A DNA stretch of 64,000 nucleotides from Pseudomonas helleri (GCF_001043025.1 NZ_JYLD01000005.1:62001-126000); one strand, 5' to 3'. Shown: positions 1-8,305, counted from the stretch's first letter. Notes: a model not told the origin generated them from the letters alone. A program made the numbers and translations.

Positions 1-372
1 ATGCGCTATCTCAAGCAGCACAACGTTGCTGCGCACGCCACTGCCATGGGCGAGCGCCTCAGCGAACACCTGCGCATCCTCCAGCGCGACTTCCCGCAGT
101 TGGGCGATATTCGCGGTCGCGGCCTGATGCTGGGGGTTGAACTGGTTGACCCCAACGGCAGCCCCGATGCCCTGGGCCACCCGCCAGCCTTTGCCCGGCT
201 GGCGCCGCTGGTGCAGCGTGAATGCTTGAAGCGCGGCTTGATTCTGGAGTTGGGCGGGCGCCAGGGCAGCGTGGTGCGCTTCTTGCCGCCGCTGATCATC
301 ACCGCCAGTGAAATCGACCAGGTCGCGGCCATCTTTGGCAATGCCATGGCCGCAGCGATCACCCGGCTCTAA
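1..372 (+). CDS. pvdH: Diaminobutyrate--2-oxoglutarate aminotransferase, C-terminal part (PvdH-like)
   Basis: Only the last 123 residues are in the window; the gene begins upstream, so the ATG at base 1 is probably internal. The piece resembles the C-terminal small domain of class III PLP aminotransferases, with the GDIRGRGLMLGVEL strand and the LPPLIIT segment typical of the diaminobutyrate aminotransferase branch. PvdH makes L-2,4-diaminobutyrate from aspartate semialdehyde in the cytoplasm, and this residue becomes part of the pyoverdine chromophore. The catalytic lysine lies upstream and cannot be checked. An MbtH-like gene follows 57 bases downstream and pyoverdine transport and NRPS genes come next, which supports PvdH over other class III aminotransferases. 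Confidence 0.82.
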   Translation: MRYLKQHNVAAHATAMGERLSEHLRILQRDFPQLGDIRGRGLMLGVELVDPNGSPDALGHPPAFARLAPLVQRECLKRGLILELGGRQGSVVRFLPPLIITASEIDQVAAIFGNAMAAAITRL

Positions 373-429
373 TTTCTGCCCGCCATCACTCGTTAGATTC
401 ATATCTTTTACAGCGACGGAGACCCGCAC

Positions 430-651
430 ATGAGTTCAGTATTTGACCGCGATGACATCCTCTTCCAAGTGGTGGTGAACCATGAAGAGCAGTATTCGAT
501 CTGGCCGGACTACAAAGCCATCCCCAACGGCTGGTGCGCCGTGGGCAAAAGCGGCCTCAAACCTGAGTGTCTGGCGTATATCGAAGAAGTCTGGACCGAC
601 ATGCGGCCCTTGAGCCTGCGCCAGAAGATGGATGCAGTGGCCACGCACTAA
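430..651 (+). CDS. MbtH-like protein, NRPS adenylation-domain partner
   Basis: A 73-residue protein of the usual MbtH-family length. It has the family signature [10 protein letters not shown] followed by IPNGW, and a final [11 protein letters not shown] segment, including the conserved tryptophans that clamp onto adenylation domains. MbtH-like proteins bind A domains in the cytoplasm and are needed for solubility or full activity of many NRPSs. This one sits between pvdH and the fpv genes, as its counterpart PA2412 does in P. aeruginosa, so its likely clients are the pyoverdine synthetases downstream. A GGAGA ribosome site lies just before the ATG. The gene ends only about 12 bases before a REP palindrome. 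Confidence 0.93.
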   Translation: MSSVFDRDDILFQVVVNHEEQYSIWPDYKAIPNGWCAVGKSGLKPECLAYIEEVWTDMRPLSLRQKMDAVATH

Positions 652-662
652 GCGCAATCACG

Positions 663-724
663 GTAGGAGCGAGCTTGCCTCGCGATCTTTTGACCTTGAA
701 AAGATCGCGAGCAACCTCGCTACA
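663..724. repeat. REP palindrome overlapping the fpvF stop codon
   Basis: The left arm runs GTAGGAGCGAGCTTGCCTCG, continuing into CGATCTTTT. The right arm, AAAAGATCGCGAGC and then CTCGCTAC, folds back on it. This is the common fluorescens-group REP type. It lies between the converging mbtH and fpvF genes, and its right arm supplies the TAG stop of fpvF (bases 720-722). It may also stabilise or terminate both transcripts. Confidence 0.8.
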
Positions 725-1616
725 AGGCTTTTACAATCGCATCAATGTTGCTCTGCAACTGCGCCACCGGATCTGCGCCGTCAGCGCCGATCACCACCAG
801 GTGGCTGCCACCCTCGGTAATCGCTGCCTTCAACTCTGGCGAAGGTTCGCGATGGTCGAGCACTAGCGCCACGTCATTGTCCTTGAGGGTTTGCGTCAGC
901 GCCTTGAGGGCTTGCGGTGTCCACGGGTCTTCACTGTTATGGGCCACGTCAACGCGCTCCAGATTCAGCCCGCTGATCAAGTAATCCAGCCGGTCTGAGA
1001 CACTCACGACGCTTAAATTATCGGCCTTGGCCAGGCGTGACTCGCTCTCGGCGCTGAGTTTGAGCAGGCGCTGTTTCAGCTTGGCCAGGTTGGCTTCGAT
1101 TTTGGGCTTGGCGGCGGGGGCCAAACGTACCAGGTCAGCCGCAATCACGTCAGCCATACGGCCCATGTTGTTGCTGGACAGCCACGGCTGGCTGTTGAGG
1201 CCATCGCTGTGCACGTCAGGTTGCACGGCAATGCCCGGCAAACTGCCGTCCACAGGGCGTGCGGCGTCTACTTCGACGATGCGGATGTTGCTGCGCCTAG
1301 CCATCGGGTACAGCGGGTCGTCGCTCCACAGCGAGCGCAGGCCGACCACCGCATCGGCGTTTTCTGCGAGTTTTTGCAGGGCCGGGGCGCCGCGACCGCT
1401 GAAGTAGGCACTTTGCCGACTGCCGGGCAGGTTGGCTGCCGCTGCGCGTTCAAGGGTCACGCCGCTGTCCTTGAGCAGCAGCTCGCTCAAGCCATAGGTA
1501 ATCGGCAAGCTGGCGAGAATGCGCACTGGTTGCGGTGACGGGGTGGCGGTCAGCAGCGGGGTGCTGAGCAGTCCGGTGATGGCAATTGCCAGAGTGAGTT
1601 TGCGCAGCGTGAACAT
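720..1616 (-). CDS. fpvF: Periplasmic metal-binding protein FpvF (ZnuA-like)
   Basis: A 298-residue secreted protein: a basic start MFTLRKL, a hydrophobic stretch and an Ala-rich cleavage region give a signal peptide of about 25 residues. The rest matches the ZnuA/TroA-type solute-binding fold, with weak conservation of the usual histidine ligands. In P. aeruginosa, FpvC and FpvF are two periplasmic partners of the FpvDE importer and bind pyoverdine and iron after reduction of ferri-pyoverdine. It is the last gene of the fpvGHJKCDEF run; the permease gene ends directly before its start codon, so the two are translationally linked. The assignment rests mainly on this gene order. Confidence 0.85.
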   Translation of the reverse strand: MFTLRKLTLAIAITGLLSTPLLTATPSPQPVRILASLPITYGLSELLLKDSGVTLERAAAANLPGSRQSAYFSGRGAPALQKLAENADAVVGLRSLWSDDPLYPMARRSNIRIVEVDAARPVDGSLPGIAVQPDVHSDGLNSQPWLSSNNMGRMADVIAADLVRLAPAAKPKIEANLAKLKQRLLKLSAESESRLAKADNLSVVSVSDRLDYLISGLNLERVDVAHNSEDPWTPQALKALTQTLKDNDVALVLDHREPSPELKAAITEGGSHLVVIGADGADPVAQLQSNIDAIVKAL

Positions 1617-2516
1617 TTATCCAATATTCCCTTTGAGGCTTGGCACCACGCCACGAGCAATGGCGGCCAGGGCGAAGGCGATACCGGCCACCAGAATGAT
1701 CGCGGCGCCGGACGGAATCGGTAGGTCGAGGACGATAGGCAGCAAAATCCCGCACAAGGTGCTGACCGTGGCGATCAGCACCGAAATCCAGAAAAAGCCC
1801 TTCAACGACTGGCTGAGCAAGCGCGCCGCAGCAGCCGGAATCACCAGCAGTGCGCCCACCAGAATCGCCCCGATCACCTTGACCGCTGCCACGGTGATCA
1901 GTGTTACCAGTATCACAAACAGGTAATCCAGGGATTTAACTGCCACCCCGCGCACAGCGGCCAGTTGCGGGTTGAAACTGGCCAGCATGATGCGGTTGTA
2001 CAGCGGCAGGCTCAGGCCCAGCACCAGCGCGCCGACCACCGCCAGCACCAGCAGATCGTTGCCGTTGACGGTCAACACCGAGCCAAACAGGACGTTTTCA
2101 AGGATATGGATGTTGATCTTGCCCGCGAGAATCAGCAGCAGGCTGGCGCCCAACGCCAATGACACCGAGAGGAAGACCCCGATCAGCGTGTCTGGGGCCA
2201 GGCCTGTGCGGTTGCGCAGGTAATTGAGCGAAATGCCGAACAGCAGGCAATAGCCGAACAGGCTGCCATAAGGCCCGGTGTAGGGTTCGCCGAGCAGGAT
2301 GCCGATGGCCACCCCGGTCAGCGCTGCGTGGCCCACGGCTTCGGAAAAGAACGCGAAGCGCTTGACCACCACCAGGGTGCCGAGGCCGCCCAGCACGGGG
2401 CCGATGAGTAAACCGGCGAGCAGCGCATTGACCACAAAACCGTAGGCCAGCACCTCAGGCAAATACCCGGCGGTGGCCCAGCCCTGAATCATCAAACGGA
2501 AGGCTTCATAGCTCAT
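1617..2516 (-). CDS. fpvE: ABC transporter permease FpvE (ABC-3/ZnuB family)
   Basis: A 299-residue integral membrane protein with about eight hydrophobic segments, of the ABC-3 (ZnuB/MntB-like) permease family. A GLGTLVVVKRFAFFSEAVGHAALTG-type region (only partly quoted here: FFSEAVGHAALTG) is the conserved cytoplasmic coupling segment of these permeases. It forms the inner-membrane channel of the FpvCDEF importer, which takes in iron released from ferri-pyoverdine in the periplasm. Its start overlaps the end of the ATPase gene fpvD by 4 bases, and it abuts fpvF, so all three are co-translated. Confidence 0.9.
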   Translation of the reverse strand: MSYEAFRLMIQGWATAGYLPEVLAYGFVVNALLAGLLIGPVLGGLGTLVVVKRFAFFSEAVGHAALTGVAIGILLGEPYTGPYGSLFGYCLLFGISLNYLRNRTGLAPDTLIGVFLSVSLALGASLLLILAGKINIHILENVLFGSVLTVNGNDLLVLAVVGALVLGLSLPLYNRIMLASFNPQLAAVRGVAVKSLDYLFVILVTLITVAAVKVIGAILVGALLVIPAAAARLLSQSLKGFFWISVLIATVSTLCGILLPIVLDLPIPSGAAIILVAGIAFALAAIARGVVPSLKGNIG

Positions 2517-3268
2517 GGCTGGGCGCTCCCGCAGGCTTTAGGGTGGGTTGAAAACAGGCTTAACAGGCGCTCAGGGCTGAGGGTTTGCGCAGGCGGGCCA
2601 TCGAACAGCACCTGGCGATTAAGCCCGGTGACGCGATCCGCCAGACGTTTGACGGCCGCCAGATCGTGCTCGATCCACACCACCGTGACGCCTGATTGCT
2701 GCCAGTCGTTGAGCAAGCGTTCAAAGACCTGCGCCCCGGCTTCGTCCAGCGCCGACATCGGCTCATCCAGCACCAGCAATTGCGGGGCCGGGATCAGCCC
2801 CTGGGCCAGCAGCACCCGTTGCCGTTCACCGCCCGACAAGGCGCCCATGCGGCGCTTGCGTTTGTGTTGCATGCCCACCCGTTCCAGCGCATCGCCAATG
2901 GCCGGGGCAACCTTGCGCGACAAGCCCATAAAGGCCGGGCGCCGCTGGCACATGGCGGCCATGAAGTCGTCCACGGTCATGGGCAAGCCACGGTCAAATT
3001 CCAGCGCCTGGGGCACATAGCCGATCAACCCCGGCTCGCCGTTCCAGTTCAGGCGCAACTCGCCCTGATGCGGCATTTGCCCGAGCAGGGTTTTGATCAG
3101 CGAGCTTTTGCCGCCGCCATTGGGCCCCACCAGCGCATGCACGCTACCCGCCTTAATATTGAAACTGACGCGGTCCAGAATGGGCGTGCTGCCCAGGGTC
3201 AGCGACACCTGATCAAACTCCACACCCGGCCCGCGGGCCCGCACTGCAAGAGGTACAGCCGCCGTCAT
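2513..3268 (-). CDS. fpvD: ABC transporter ATP-binding protein FpvD
   Basis: A 251-residue ATPase with all the expected motifs: Walker A GPNGGGKSS, Q-loop near YVPQAL, signature LSGGERQRV, Walker B LLVLDEP and a switch histidine in IEHD. It is of the ZnuC type and powers the FpvE permease for import of iron taken from ferri-pyoverdine. It overlaps fpvE by 4 bases at its end and fpvC by 4 bases at its start. The short N-terminal extension of about 15 residues before the ABC domain is not needed for the family fold, so an alternative start is possible. Confidence 0.92.
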   Translation of the reverse strand: MTAAVPLAVRARGPGVEFDQVSLTLGSTPILDRVSFNIKAGSVHALVGPNGGGKSSLIKTLLGQMPHQGELRLNWNGEPGLIGYVPQALEFDRGLPMTVDDFMAAMCQRRPAFMGLSRKVAPAIGDALERVGMQHKRKRRMGALSGGERQRVLLAQGLIPAPQLLVLDEPMSALDEAGAQVFERLLNDWQQSGVTVVWIEHDLAAVKRLADRVTGLNRQVLFDGPPAQTLSPERLLSLFSTHPKACGSAQP

Positions 3269-4209
3269 GCCCCGGACTCCTGAATCGCCTTGACCACGGT
3301 ATTGAGGTTGTTGTTCATCTCTTTTTCGTACTTGTCGGCGGTGTACTCGCCATAGGAGATATGCGACAGCGGGTACAGCTTGACCCCGGACTCGCGCTGG
3401 ATGGTTTCAACGTACGTCGACGGGAAGTCCATCTCGGAGAAGATCACTTTCACATCCAGCTCGCGCAGTTGGTCGATGGTCTTTTTCAGTTGGCTGGGGC
3501 TCGGCTCAATACCGTGGGCTGGCTCAACCACGGCGGTTACTTCCAGGCCAAATTCGCGCAACAAGTAGTCATAGGCGGCGTGCACGGTGGCGACCCGCAA
3601 ATCAGCGTTGGGGGCTTCGGTGAGTTTGGCCAGGGCGTCGGCGCGCATCTGGCGAAGGCGCTTGCCGTAAGCGCGGGCATTGGCGGTATAGGTTTTGGCG
3701 TTGGCCGGGTCGAGCTTGCCCAGTTCCCTGGCGATGTTGTTGACCTGGGCAATCGAGGCGCTGATCGACAAGAAAGTGTGCGGGTTGACCACTTTGCCAG
3801 CGCCCCGCGCGGCGGTGCCGGTGGCGGCCAGCAACGGTACGTTCTGGTTGGCCTCGATGACCGGGATGTCCGGTTTTTCACTGGCCTCGATCATCTTGTC
3901 GGCGAAATCATCATGGCCCACGCCATTGAGCACGATTACGTCCAGCGTGCCGATGCGCTTGATGTCGTCAGCGCGGGGTTCATAGGCGTGCGGGTTAAAA
4001 CCGGCTGGAATCAACGGCACCACTTCAGCCTTGTCGCCAACAATGTTTTTCACGTAGCTGTAATACGGGTGCAAGGTGATGCCAATGCGCAACGGTTTGG
4101 CCAGCGGCGCCGGGGCGGGGGTGTCAGCGTGAGTCAGAGGTGAAAGGCAGAGGGCCAGGAGGCCGGCCAGCAACAAGGTGCGGCGTCGAAATACAGATGA
4201 AATGGACAT
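3265..4209 (-). CDS. fpvC: Periplasmic metal-binding protein FpvC (ZnuA/MntC-like)
   Basis: A 314-residue secreted protein with a clear signal peptide (RRRTLLLAGLLALCLSPL then Ala). The mature part is a metal-binding solute-binding protein of the ZnuA/MntC family: the three histidine-bearing segments FNPHAYEP, NPHTFLS and TVHAAYDYLLREFG are present and would form the metal site. In P. aeruginosa, FpvC binds the iron set free by FpvG and delivers it to FpvDE. It overlaps fpvD by 4 bases and follows fpvK after 34 bases. Confidence 0.92.
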   Translation of the reverse strand: MSISSVFRRRTLLLAGLLALCLSPLTHADTPAPAPLAKPLRIGITLHPYYSYVKNIVGDKAEVVPLIPAGFNPHAYEPRADDIKRIGTLDVIVLNGVGHDDFADKMIEASEKPDIPVIEANQNVPLLAATGTAARGAGKVVNPHTFLSISASIAQVNNIARELGKLDPANAKTYTANARAYGKRLRQMRADALAKLTEAPNADLRVATVHAAYDYLLREFGLEVTAVVEPAHGIEPSPSQLKKTIDQLRELDVKVIFSEMDFPSTYVETIQRESGVKLYPLSHISYGEYTADKYEKEMNNNLNTVVKAIQESGA

Positions 4210-4243
4210 GGCGAGCAGTCTTCTCTCAGGTAAAGCGGTGGGT

Positions 4244-4798
4244 TCAGTGCCGATGCTGGCGAGTCACCCCGGCATCGAATTGGGCGATCACTTGCTTCCA
4301 GCCGTTCTGGAGCAAGGCGCCATCGCTGAAGTCGGTGGGGGCGCTGACGTTACTGTTGCGGTTAAGCCATACATCGGGCTGCTCGCTGATGCGCATCAAG
4401 AACGAGCCGGCCACCTCAGGGTTGGGGCTCACGCCCAGGTAGGCCTGGTCGCCCAGCAATTGCCAGGCATGGTTGCCGCGGCTCATCGAGCTGGCGTCGC
4501 TGGCAAAAGGCGCGAAGCCTTCTTCGGCCAACTGCCCGGGTTGGGGCAGGGCGCCGGTTTCTTCGTGCAGCAGGTTGATCTCGTCCAGGGTGACCCGCAG
4601 GTCAGCGTAGATACCTTGCTCGGCGGCATTTAGATCGAGCCGGGCATCCAGTTGGTGGGCCGCCACTGAGGTTGCTTCATGGGACTCGTGACGCCAGGCC
4701 ACAACCGACCCCGCGACGCACAGAATCAGCAGGCACAACAGCAGCACATAAAGGGTTTCATGCCCGGCACCGGCCGGGCGCACGACGTGAGTATTCAT
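4244..4798 (-). CDS. fpvK: FpvK, small inner-membrane protein of the ferri-pyoverdine reduction complex
   Basis: A 184-residue protein with one transmembrane helix near residues 15-35 (LYVLLLCLLILCVAG) and a periplasmic remainder ending in a short His-rich tail (RQHRH). It has no enzymatic motif I can recognise. Its place between fpvJ and fpvC, its length and its topology match FpvK (PA2406) of P. aeruginosa. That protein works with FpvG, FpvH and FpvJ in periplasmic reduction of ferri-pyoverdine. Its start overlaps the end of fpvJ by 4 bases. The name is an inference from synteny. Confidence 0.82.
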   Translation of the reverse strand: MNTHVVRPAGAGHETLYVLLLCLLILCVAGSVVAWRHESHEATSVAAHQLDARLDLNAAEQGIYADLRVTLDEINLLHEETGALPQPGQLAEEGFAPFASDASSMSRGNHAWQLLGDQAYLGVSPNPEVAGSFLMRISEQPDVWLNRNSNVSAPTDFSDGALLQNGWKQVIAQFDAGVTRQHRH

Positions 4799-5133
4799 TC
4801 GATATCGGCTTGGTCGATTTCAACAATGTGGCCGGGGCCTGCGTCAAACAGCACGTAGAATTCACCTTCCGGGCGTTTGAAGGTCAGGGTCGAATCGCTG
4901 CCCAACTTGCCGGGCACCAATATGGTTTCGTCATAACCGATCACATCCAGCGTCACCCCCGGTGCGCCACTGCCATCAGAAAACCCGCCGGTGCAGCGGA
5001 TCTGGTCGTCGCCCAGGCTTTTGCACTCACACATCGGGTTGTGCGCCAGGGCCTGGCCGCTGAACCCCAGCAAGGCCAGAAAACCCGCGGCCATGACACG
5101 GCGCGCGGGGTGTTTGAACAGGTGCGAACTCAT
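4795..5133 (-). CDS. fpvJ: FpvJ, small periplasmic protein of the ferri-pyoverdine reduction complex
   Basis: A 112-residue exported protein. The signal peptide (RRVMAAGFLALLGFSGQALA) is followed by a mature start HNPMCECKSL, holding a CxC pair and a histidine that could bind metal. The rest is a small beta-rich domain of about 85 residues. It corresponds in order and size to FpvJ (PA2405), which interacts with the FpvCDEF importer and helps FpvG. It overlaps both neighbours by 4 bases, so production is tightly coupled. No known enzyme motif is visible. Confidence 0.82.
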   Translation of the reverse strand: MSSHLFKHPARRVMAAGFLALLGFSGQALAHNPMCECKSLGDDQIRCTGGFSDGSGAPGVTLDVIGYDETILVPGKLGSDSTLTFKRPEGEFYVLFDAGPGHIVEIDQADIE

Positions 5134-5672
5134 CGTTTACCTCCTTGTTGAGCCAGCCAGGCCATGGTTGCCGGTGAGGCCTCGCTCAGGGGGATGGATG
5201 CCTGATGCATTGAGCCGTCCCAGCCCTCAAGGGTGATCCACAACTCAGCATCGTCTTTGGTACGTTCCGGGATCGGCAAGGTGGCGCCCATGCGGTAGGG
5301 CGTGCCGAAAAAAATCACCCCGGCAGCGCGCAAGCTGCGCGGCTTGCCGATGCGTAAATAACCGGCCTTGACCTGATCGATACAGGTGTCGCACAGGGCA
5401 GCAGTGAAGCTTTTCATATAGCCAGCGGGGCCATCAGGGCGTGGGCCCTCGTTGCGCATTTCTGCCAGCCGCAGGCTCCAGGGGCCAACCTGCACCGTGC
5501 CGATTTCGCGCTCGCCCAGGCCGCTGTCACCCCGAAACAGTGACGCCTCATGAAAATACTTGGGCATAAAGCCCAGCGGGATCAGCAACAACAGAATGTT
5601 GATGTGAAACCGCCATTTGAGCCACCAGCGACCCAGTGCAGAAGAGGGCGCTACCGCCGCTGCCTTACTCAT
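5130..5672 (-). CDS. fpvH: FpvH, membrane-anchored protein of the ferri-pyoverdine reduction complex
   Basis: A 180-residue protein with one N-terminal membrane anchor (FHINILLLLIPLGFM, about residues 22-36) and a periplasmic domain that contains a CDTC motif near residue 93, a possible redox or metal pair. Order and length match FpvH (PA2404), which supports the FpvG reductase. It overlaps fpvG by 4 bases. The CxxC pair is notable because the complex handles reduced iron, but no catalytic role can be read from sequence alone. Confidence 0.82.
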   Translation of the reverse strand: MSKAAAVAPSSALGRWWLKWRFHINILLLLIPLGFMPKYFHEASLFRGDSGLGEREIGTVQVGPWSLRLAEMRNEGPRPDGPAGYMKSFTAALCDTCIDQVKAGYLRIGKPRSLRAAGVIFFGTPYRMGATLPIPERTKDDAELWITLEGWDGSMHQASIPLSEASPATMAWLAQQGGKR

Positions 5673-6898
5673 ACATTGGCCTCCTCGGGCTGTGCGCTGC
5701 GCGCTGTGACGGTTTGCCTGCCGGTCGGTACACGGGCGGGTTTATTGCTGCGTTTAAGCGCGTTGGCAGTGGCCAGGGCAGTGCGTTTGGTCCAGATCAG
5801 CAGGCCGCTCAACACCATCATGCTCAGTACCAGACCGAAGAAGAACCAGATCAGCTTGACCCACAGACCGCCGAAATCACCGGTGTGCAGCGGGCGCATG
5901 GATTCAGTCACCAGTTCCAGCCCGGAACGGTCAGCGATCATCCGTGAACCTTCGATGGCGCCGTTGTACGGGTTGATGTCGGCGGTCTGGAACAGCAGCG
6001 GGTACCAGCCCGGGCCGCCCACTTCGATATGGCCGTAGGCGTTGCTTGGCAAGCTGACAAAGCTCGCTTCAAGGCCTGGAATGCTCTCGGCGGCAATCTT
6101 CACGGCCTGATCGAGATTGATCATTGGCGCCGGTTGGCCGTCCGGCATGATCGGCACATCCTGACGCGCCACGACCGGCGGGTTGCCCGCAGTCGAGATT
6201 GAAATCTGGTTATCGAACATAAAGGCCTGAATTAAAAACCACACGCCAGTGATGGAAATCACCGCGATAAACCAGATCGACCAGATCCCGCACAGCCGAT
6301 GGAAGTCGCCCCAAAAGATCCGCGCGCCGTGTTTTAACCGCAGCGTGGGTTTGAGGAAGCCTTTCCAGAATTTTTTGTACACCACCAGCCCGGTAATCAA
6401 CGACGCCAGCAGCGGCAGGCCGAGGAAAGACACCAAGTACCAGCCCCAGCTATAACCGTTGGTGAACGGCACCAGCCACCAGCCGTGCAGGGCGCGGGTG
6501 AACTGGCGGAAGTCAAAGCTCGAACTCTCGCCCTGAATGGCCCCGGTATACGGGTTGATGTACAGCGCCGGCGAGCGCCCGTCCGGGTACACCACCCTGG
6601 CGACCAGTGCAAAGTGCGACTCATCCGGGCGGCTGATCGACTGCACCGCCAGCGCCGGTTCTGCCTTGTGAATGGTGTTCAGCACCTGCTCATAAGTGAG
6701 CAACGGAGCATCGCTTGAAGGCTGTGTGGCACGGGCTTCAGGGGTCGCCAGCCAGACAATCTCCTGGCTGACCACCGCCAACGTGCCGGTGACACACACA
6801 ATCAATACAAAGAACCAGATCGGCAGCGTTAACCAGCTGTGGACCAGGAACCAGACCTTGGAGCGGGATTTTTTGGACATGGGGGACGGCAGACTCAC
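5669..6898 (-). CDS. fpvG: FpvG, PepSY-TM inner-membrane ferri-pyoverdine reductase
   Basis: A 409-residue PepSY-associated membrane protein with four strongly hydrophobic helices: near residues 15-37, at about 155-180, at about 205-230, and near the C-terminus (FFFGLVLSMMVLSGLLIW). Conserved histidines occur at RALHGWW and RPLHTGDFGG. In P. aeruginosa this protein (PA2403) reduces Fe(III) bound to pyoverdine in the periplasm, freeing Fe(II) and allowing the siderophore to be recycled. It is the first gene of the fpvGHJKCDEF operon. The GTG at 6898 has no clear ribosome site; an ATG six codons further in (6880) is also possible. Confidence 0.9.
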   Translation of the reverse strand: MSLPSPMSKKSRSKVWFLVHSWLTLPIWFFVLIVCVTGTLAVVSQEIVWLATPEARATQPSSDAPLLTYEQVLNTIHKAEPALAVQSISRPDESHFALVARVVYPDGRSPALYINPYTGAIQGESSSFDFRQFTRALHGWWLVPFTNGYSWGWYLVSFLGLPLLASLITGLVVYKKFWKGFLKPTLRLKHGARIFWGDFHRLCGIWSIWFIAVISITGVWFLIQAFMFDNQISISTAGNPPVVARQDVPIMPDGQPAPMINLDQAVKIAAESIPGLEASFVSLPSNAYGHIEVGGPGWYPLLFQTADINPYNGAIEGSRMIADRSGLELVTESMRPLHTGDFGGLWVKLIWFFFGLVLSMMVLSGLLIWTKRTALATANALKRSNKPARVPTGRQTVTARSAQPEEANV

Positions 6899-6922
6899 GG
6901 CTGAGCATGTTTAATCGCAACT

Positions 6923-6940
6923 GAGAATGCGATTGCTATC
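6923..6940. promoter_or_regulatory. Candidate Fur box upstream of fpvG
   Basis: GAGAATGCGATTGCTATC lies about 25 bases before the fpvG start and resembles the palindromic Fur box (GATAATGATAATCATTATC), with matching GA-AATG and TATC ends. Iron-repressed control would suit this operon. The match is imperfect and untested. Confidence 0.35.
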
Positions 6941-7017
6941 CATGTAGGACGTATGAGATGTCGCAAACCCGAAGGTAGAGTTGTAAAAAAGTGTTTCATA
7001 CTAGGCAAGCACGAATC

Positions 7018-7072
7018 TGTAGGTGCGAGCTTGCCTCGCGATCTTTTGATCCTTAAAAGATCGCGAGCGCCC
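7018..7072. repeat. REP palindrome between fpvG and the siderophore reductase gene
   Basis: GTAGGTGCGAGCTTGCCTCG continues into CGATCTTTTGATC and is followed by the inverted arm TTAAAAGATCGCGAGC. It is the same REP family as at 663. It sits just downstream of the siderophore-interacting protein gene. Confidence 0.75.
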
Positions 7073-7083
7073 ACACGATTGAG

Positions 7084-8031
7084 TTACTCAAGCGAACGTC
7101 CCAGTTTCCAGTAGCCCATCAACGTCAGCCCTTTGCGATCAAGCCCGCATTCATTGATGAAAAACCGACGAATATCCATGACCGCTGCGGATTCTCCGGC
7201 CACCCAGGCATAGAACTCGCTGCGCTTGGCGCTGGCCAGTTCCCACAGGCGCTGGCTATTGAGGTCCAGCTCTTGCAATGCTGCGCTGTCGTTGAGGTTG
7301 GCCCGGGTGGGCGGCAAGCTCGCCAGTTCGCGGGCCGCGAGGATCATGCCTTCACCATGCTGCTTGTGCAGCGTGAGGCGGGGCAGCCAGTGCACTTTGG
7401 TGTGCACGCCGCAGAGCAGCGGCATGCAATCGGCCTCTTCGGGCACTTCGATAAACGCCTGGACCTGCGGGGCGTCGGGATGGCTGGCCAGTTGTTCGAG
7501 GATCCCGGCGATGGCGGGCAGGGCGGTTTCGTCGCCGATCAACAGGATTTTGCGCACGCCCTGCGGCGGCATCCATTCATAGCCGCCCGGGTCGGCGTGG
7601 TAGGCAGCGTTGGGCGCGACTATTTGTAAGGGGTCGCCTGGCCTTGCATGGACCGCCCAGCGCGAAGCGGGGCCGGCTTCGCCATGCAGCACAAAGTCGA
7701 TGTCCAGTTCGTTCATGTCGGGGCGTAGAGCGCGAATGGTGTAAGTGCGCATCGGCGGCGCGTGCTCGGGCTTCAGGGTGCGGCGGGCGGCTTGCCAGTC
7801 GCCAACCTTGGGCAAGTCGGGCGCGCTGCCATTGGCGCTGGGGAAGAACAGCTTGACCCGCTGATCGGGGGCCAGCGTGTGCATCAGCGCCACATCCTCG
7901 CCCGTAAACACAAAACGCGTGAGTGAAGGGCTCAAGGCAATGCGCTGTTTGAGGTGAATGTCGAACAGTTGATAGCCGGTCGGTTTACTGAGCCGTTTGC
8001 GCAGGGTTTGCACCAAAGCTGCGGGAGACAT
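7084..8031 (-). CDS. Siderophore-interacting protein, FAD-dependent ferric-siderophore reductase (ViuB/YqjH family)
   Basis: About 315 residues in the flavin reductase-like SIP family. An N-terminal FAD-binding barrel with the signature MRTYTIRALRP (about residue 95) precedes a C-terminal NAD(P)H-binding domain with ILLIGDETALPAI (about residue 163) and the AGESAAVMDIRRF segment. Such cytoplasmic enzymes reduce Fe(III) held by siderophores. Its position beside the fpv genes is odd, because pyoverdine iron is removed in the periplasm by FpvG; it may serve other siderophores or be a back-up. I start at ATG 8031; a GTG at 8040 is possible. It stands alone, divergent from the NRPS genes. Confidence 0.88.
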   Translation of the reverse strand: MSPAALVQTLRKRLSKPTGYQLFDIHLKQRIALSPSLTRFVFTGEDVALMHTLAPDQRVKLFFPSANGSAPDLPKVGDWQAARRTLKPEHAPPMRTYTIRALRPDMNELDIDFVLHGEAGPASRWAVHARPGDPLQIVAPNAAYHADPGGYEWMPPQGVRKILLIGDETALPAIAGILEQLASHPDAPQVQAFIEVPEEADCMPLLCGVHTKVHWLPRLTLHKQHGEGMILAARELASLPPTRANLNDSAALQELDLNSQRLWELASAKRSEFYAWVAGESAAVMDIRRFFINECGLDRKGLTLMGYWKLGRSLE

Positions 8032-8110
8032 GGAGAGCACCCATCAATGAGCTGGAGACCCATATAGAACGAGCTGCCTGGGAATAAATTTAAGCCCGGG
8101 TGGCTTATGG

Positions 8111-8199
8111 TGTGGGAGCGGGCTTGCCCGCGATGATATCGGCGCGGTGTAACAGATGACTGAGCGTCGCCTGCATCGCGGGCAAGCCCGGCTCCCACA
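8111..8199. repeat. REPIN (paired REP) between the reductase and NRPS genes
   Basis: The arms TGTGGGAGCGGGCTTGCCCG (8111 on) and the matching CGGGCAAGCCCGGCTCCCACA (to 8199) form an inverted pair separated by about 38 bases. It is the same family as the copy inside the second NRPS gene at 19667-19757. Confidence 0.8.
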
Positions 8200-8225
8200 G
8201 GGCATGTGTCAAGCTCGCGGGCCTT

Positions 8226-8250
8226 TTAATTTTCCCCCCGCTTCATCCGT
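8226..8250 (+). promoter_or_regulatory. Candidate PvdS (iron-starvation sigma) promoter for the NRPS operon
   Basis: TTAAT, 17 bases, then CGT resembles the PvdS-dependent iron-starvation promoter (TAAAT-N16/17-CGT), with one mismatch in the -35 part. It lies about 55 bases before the NRPS start, and pyoverdine NRPS genes are normally PvdS-controlled. The match is weak enough to be chance. Confidence 0.35.
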
Positions 8251-8305
8251 TCCGTAGGGATAGCCGAGCCAAAGCTCGATTGCCAACGTGTACGGAAGAA
8301 GTCAG

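Noticed and set aside
385..429. A PvdS promoter before the mbtH-like gene
   Set aside because: TAGAT and a following CGA have the wrong spacing and two mismatches; co-transcription with pvdH is equally possible.
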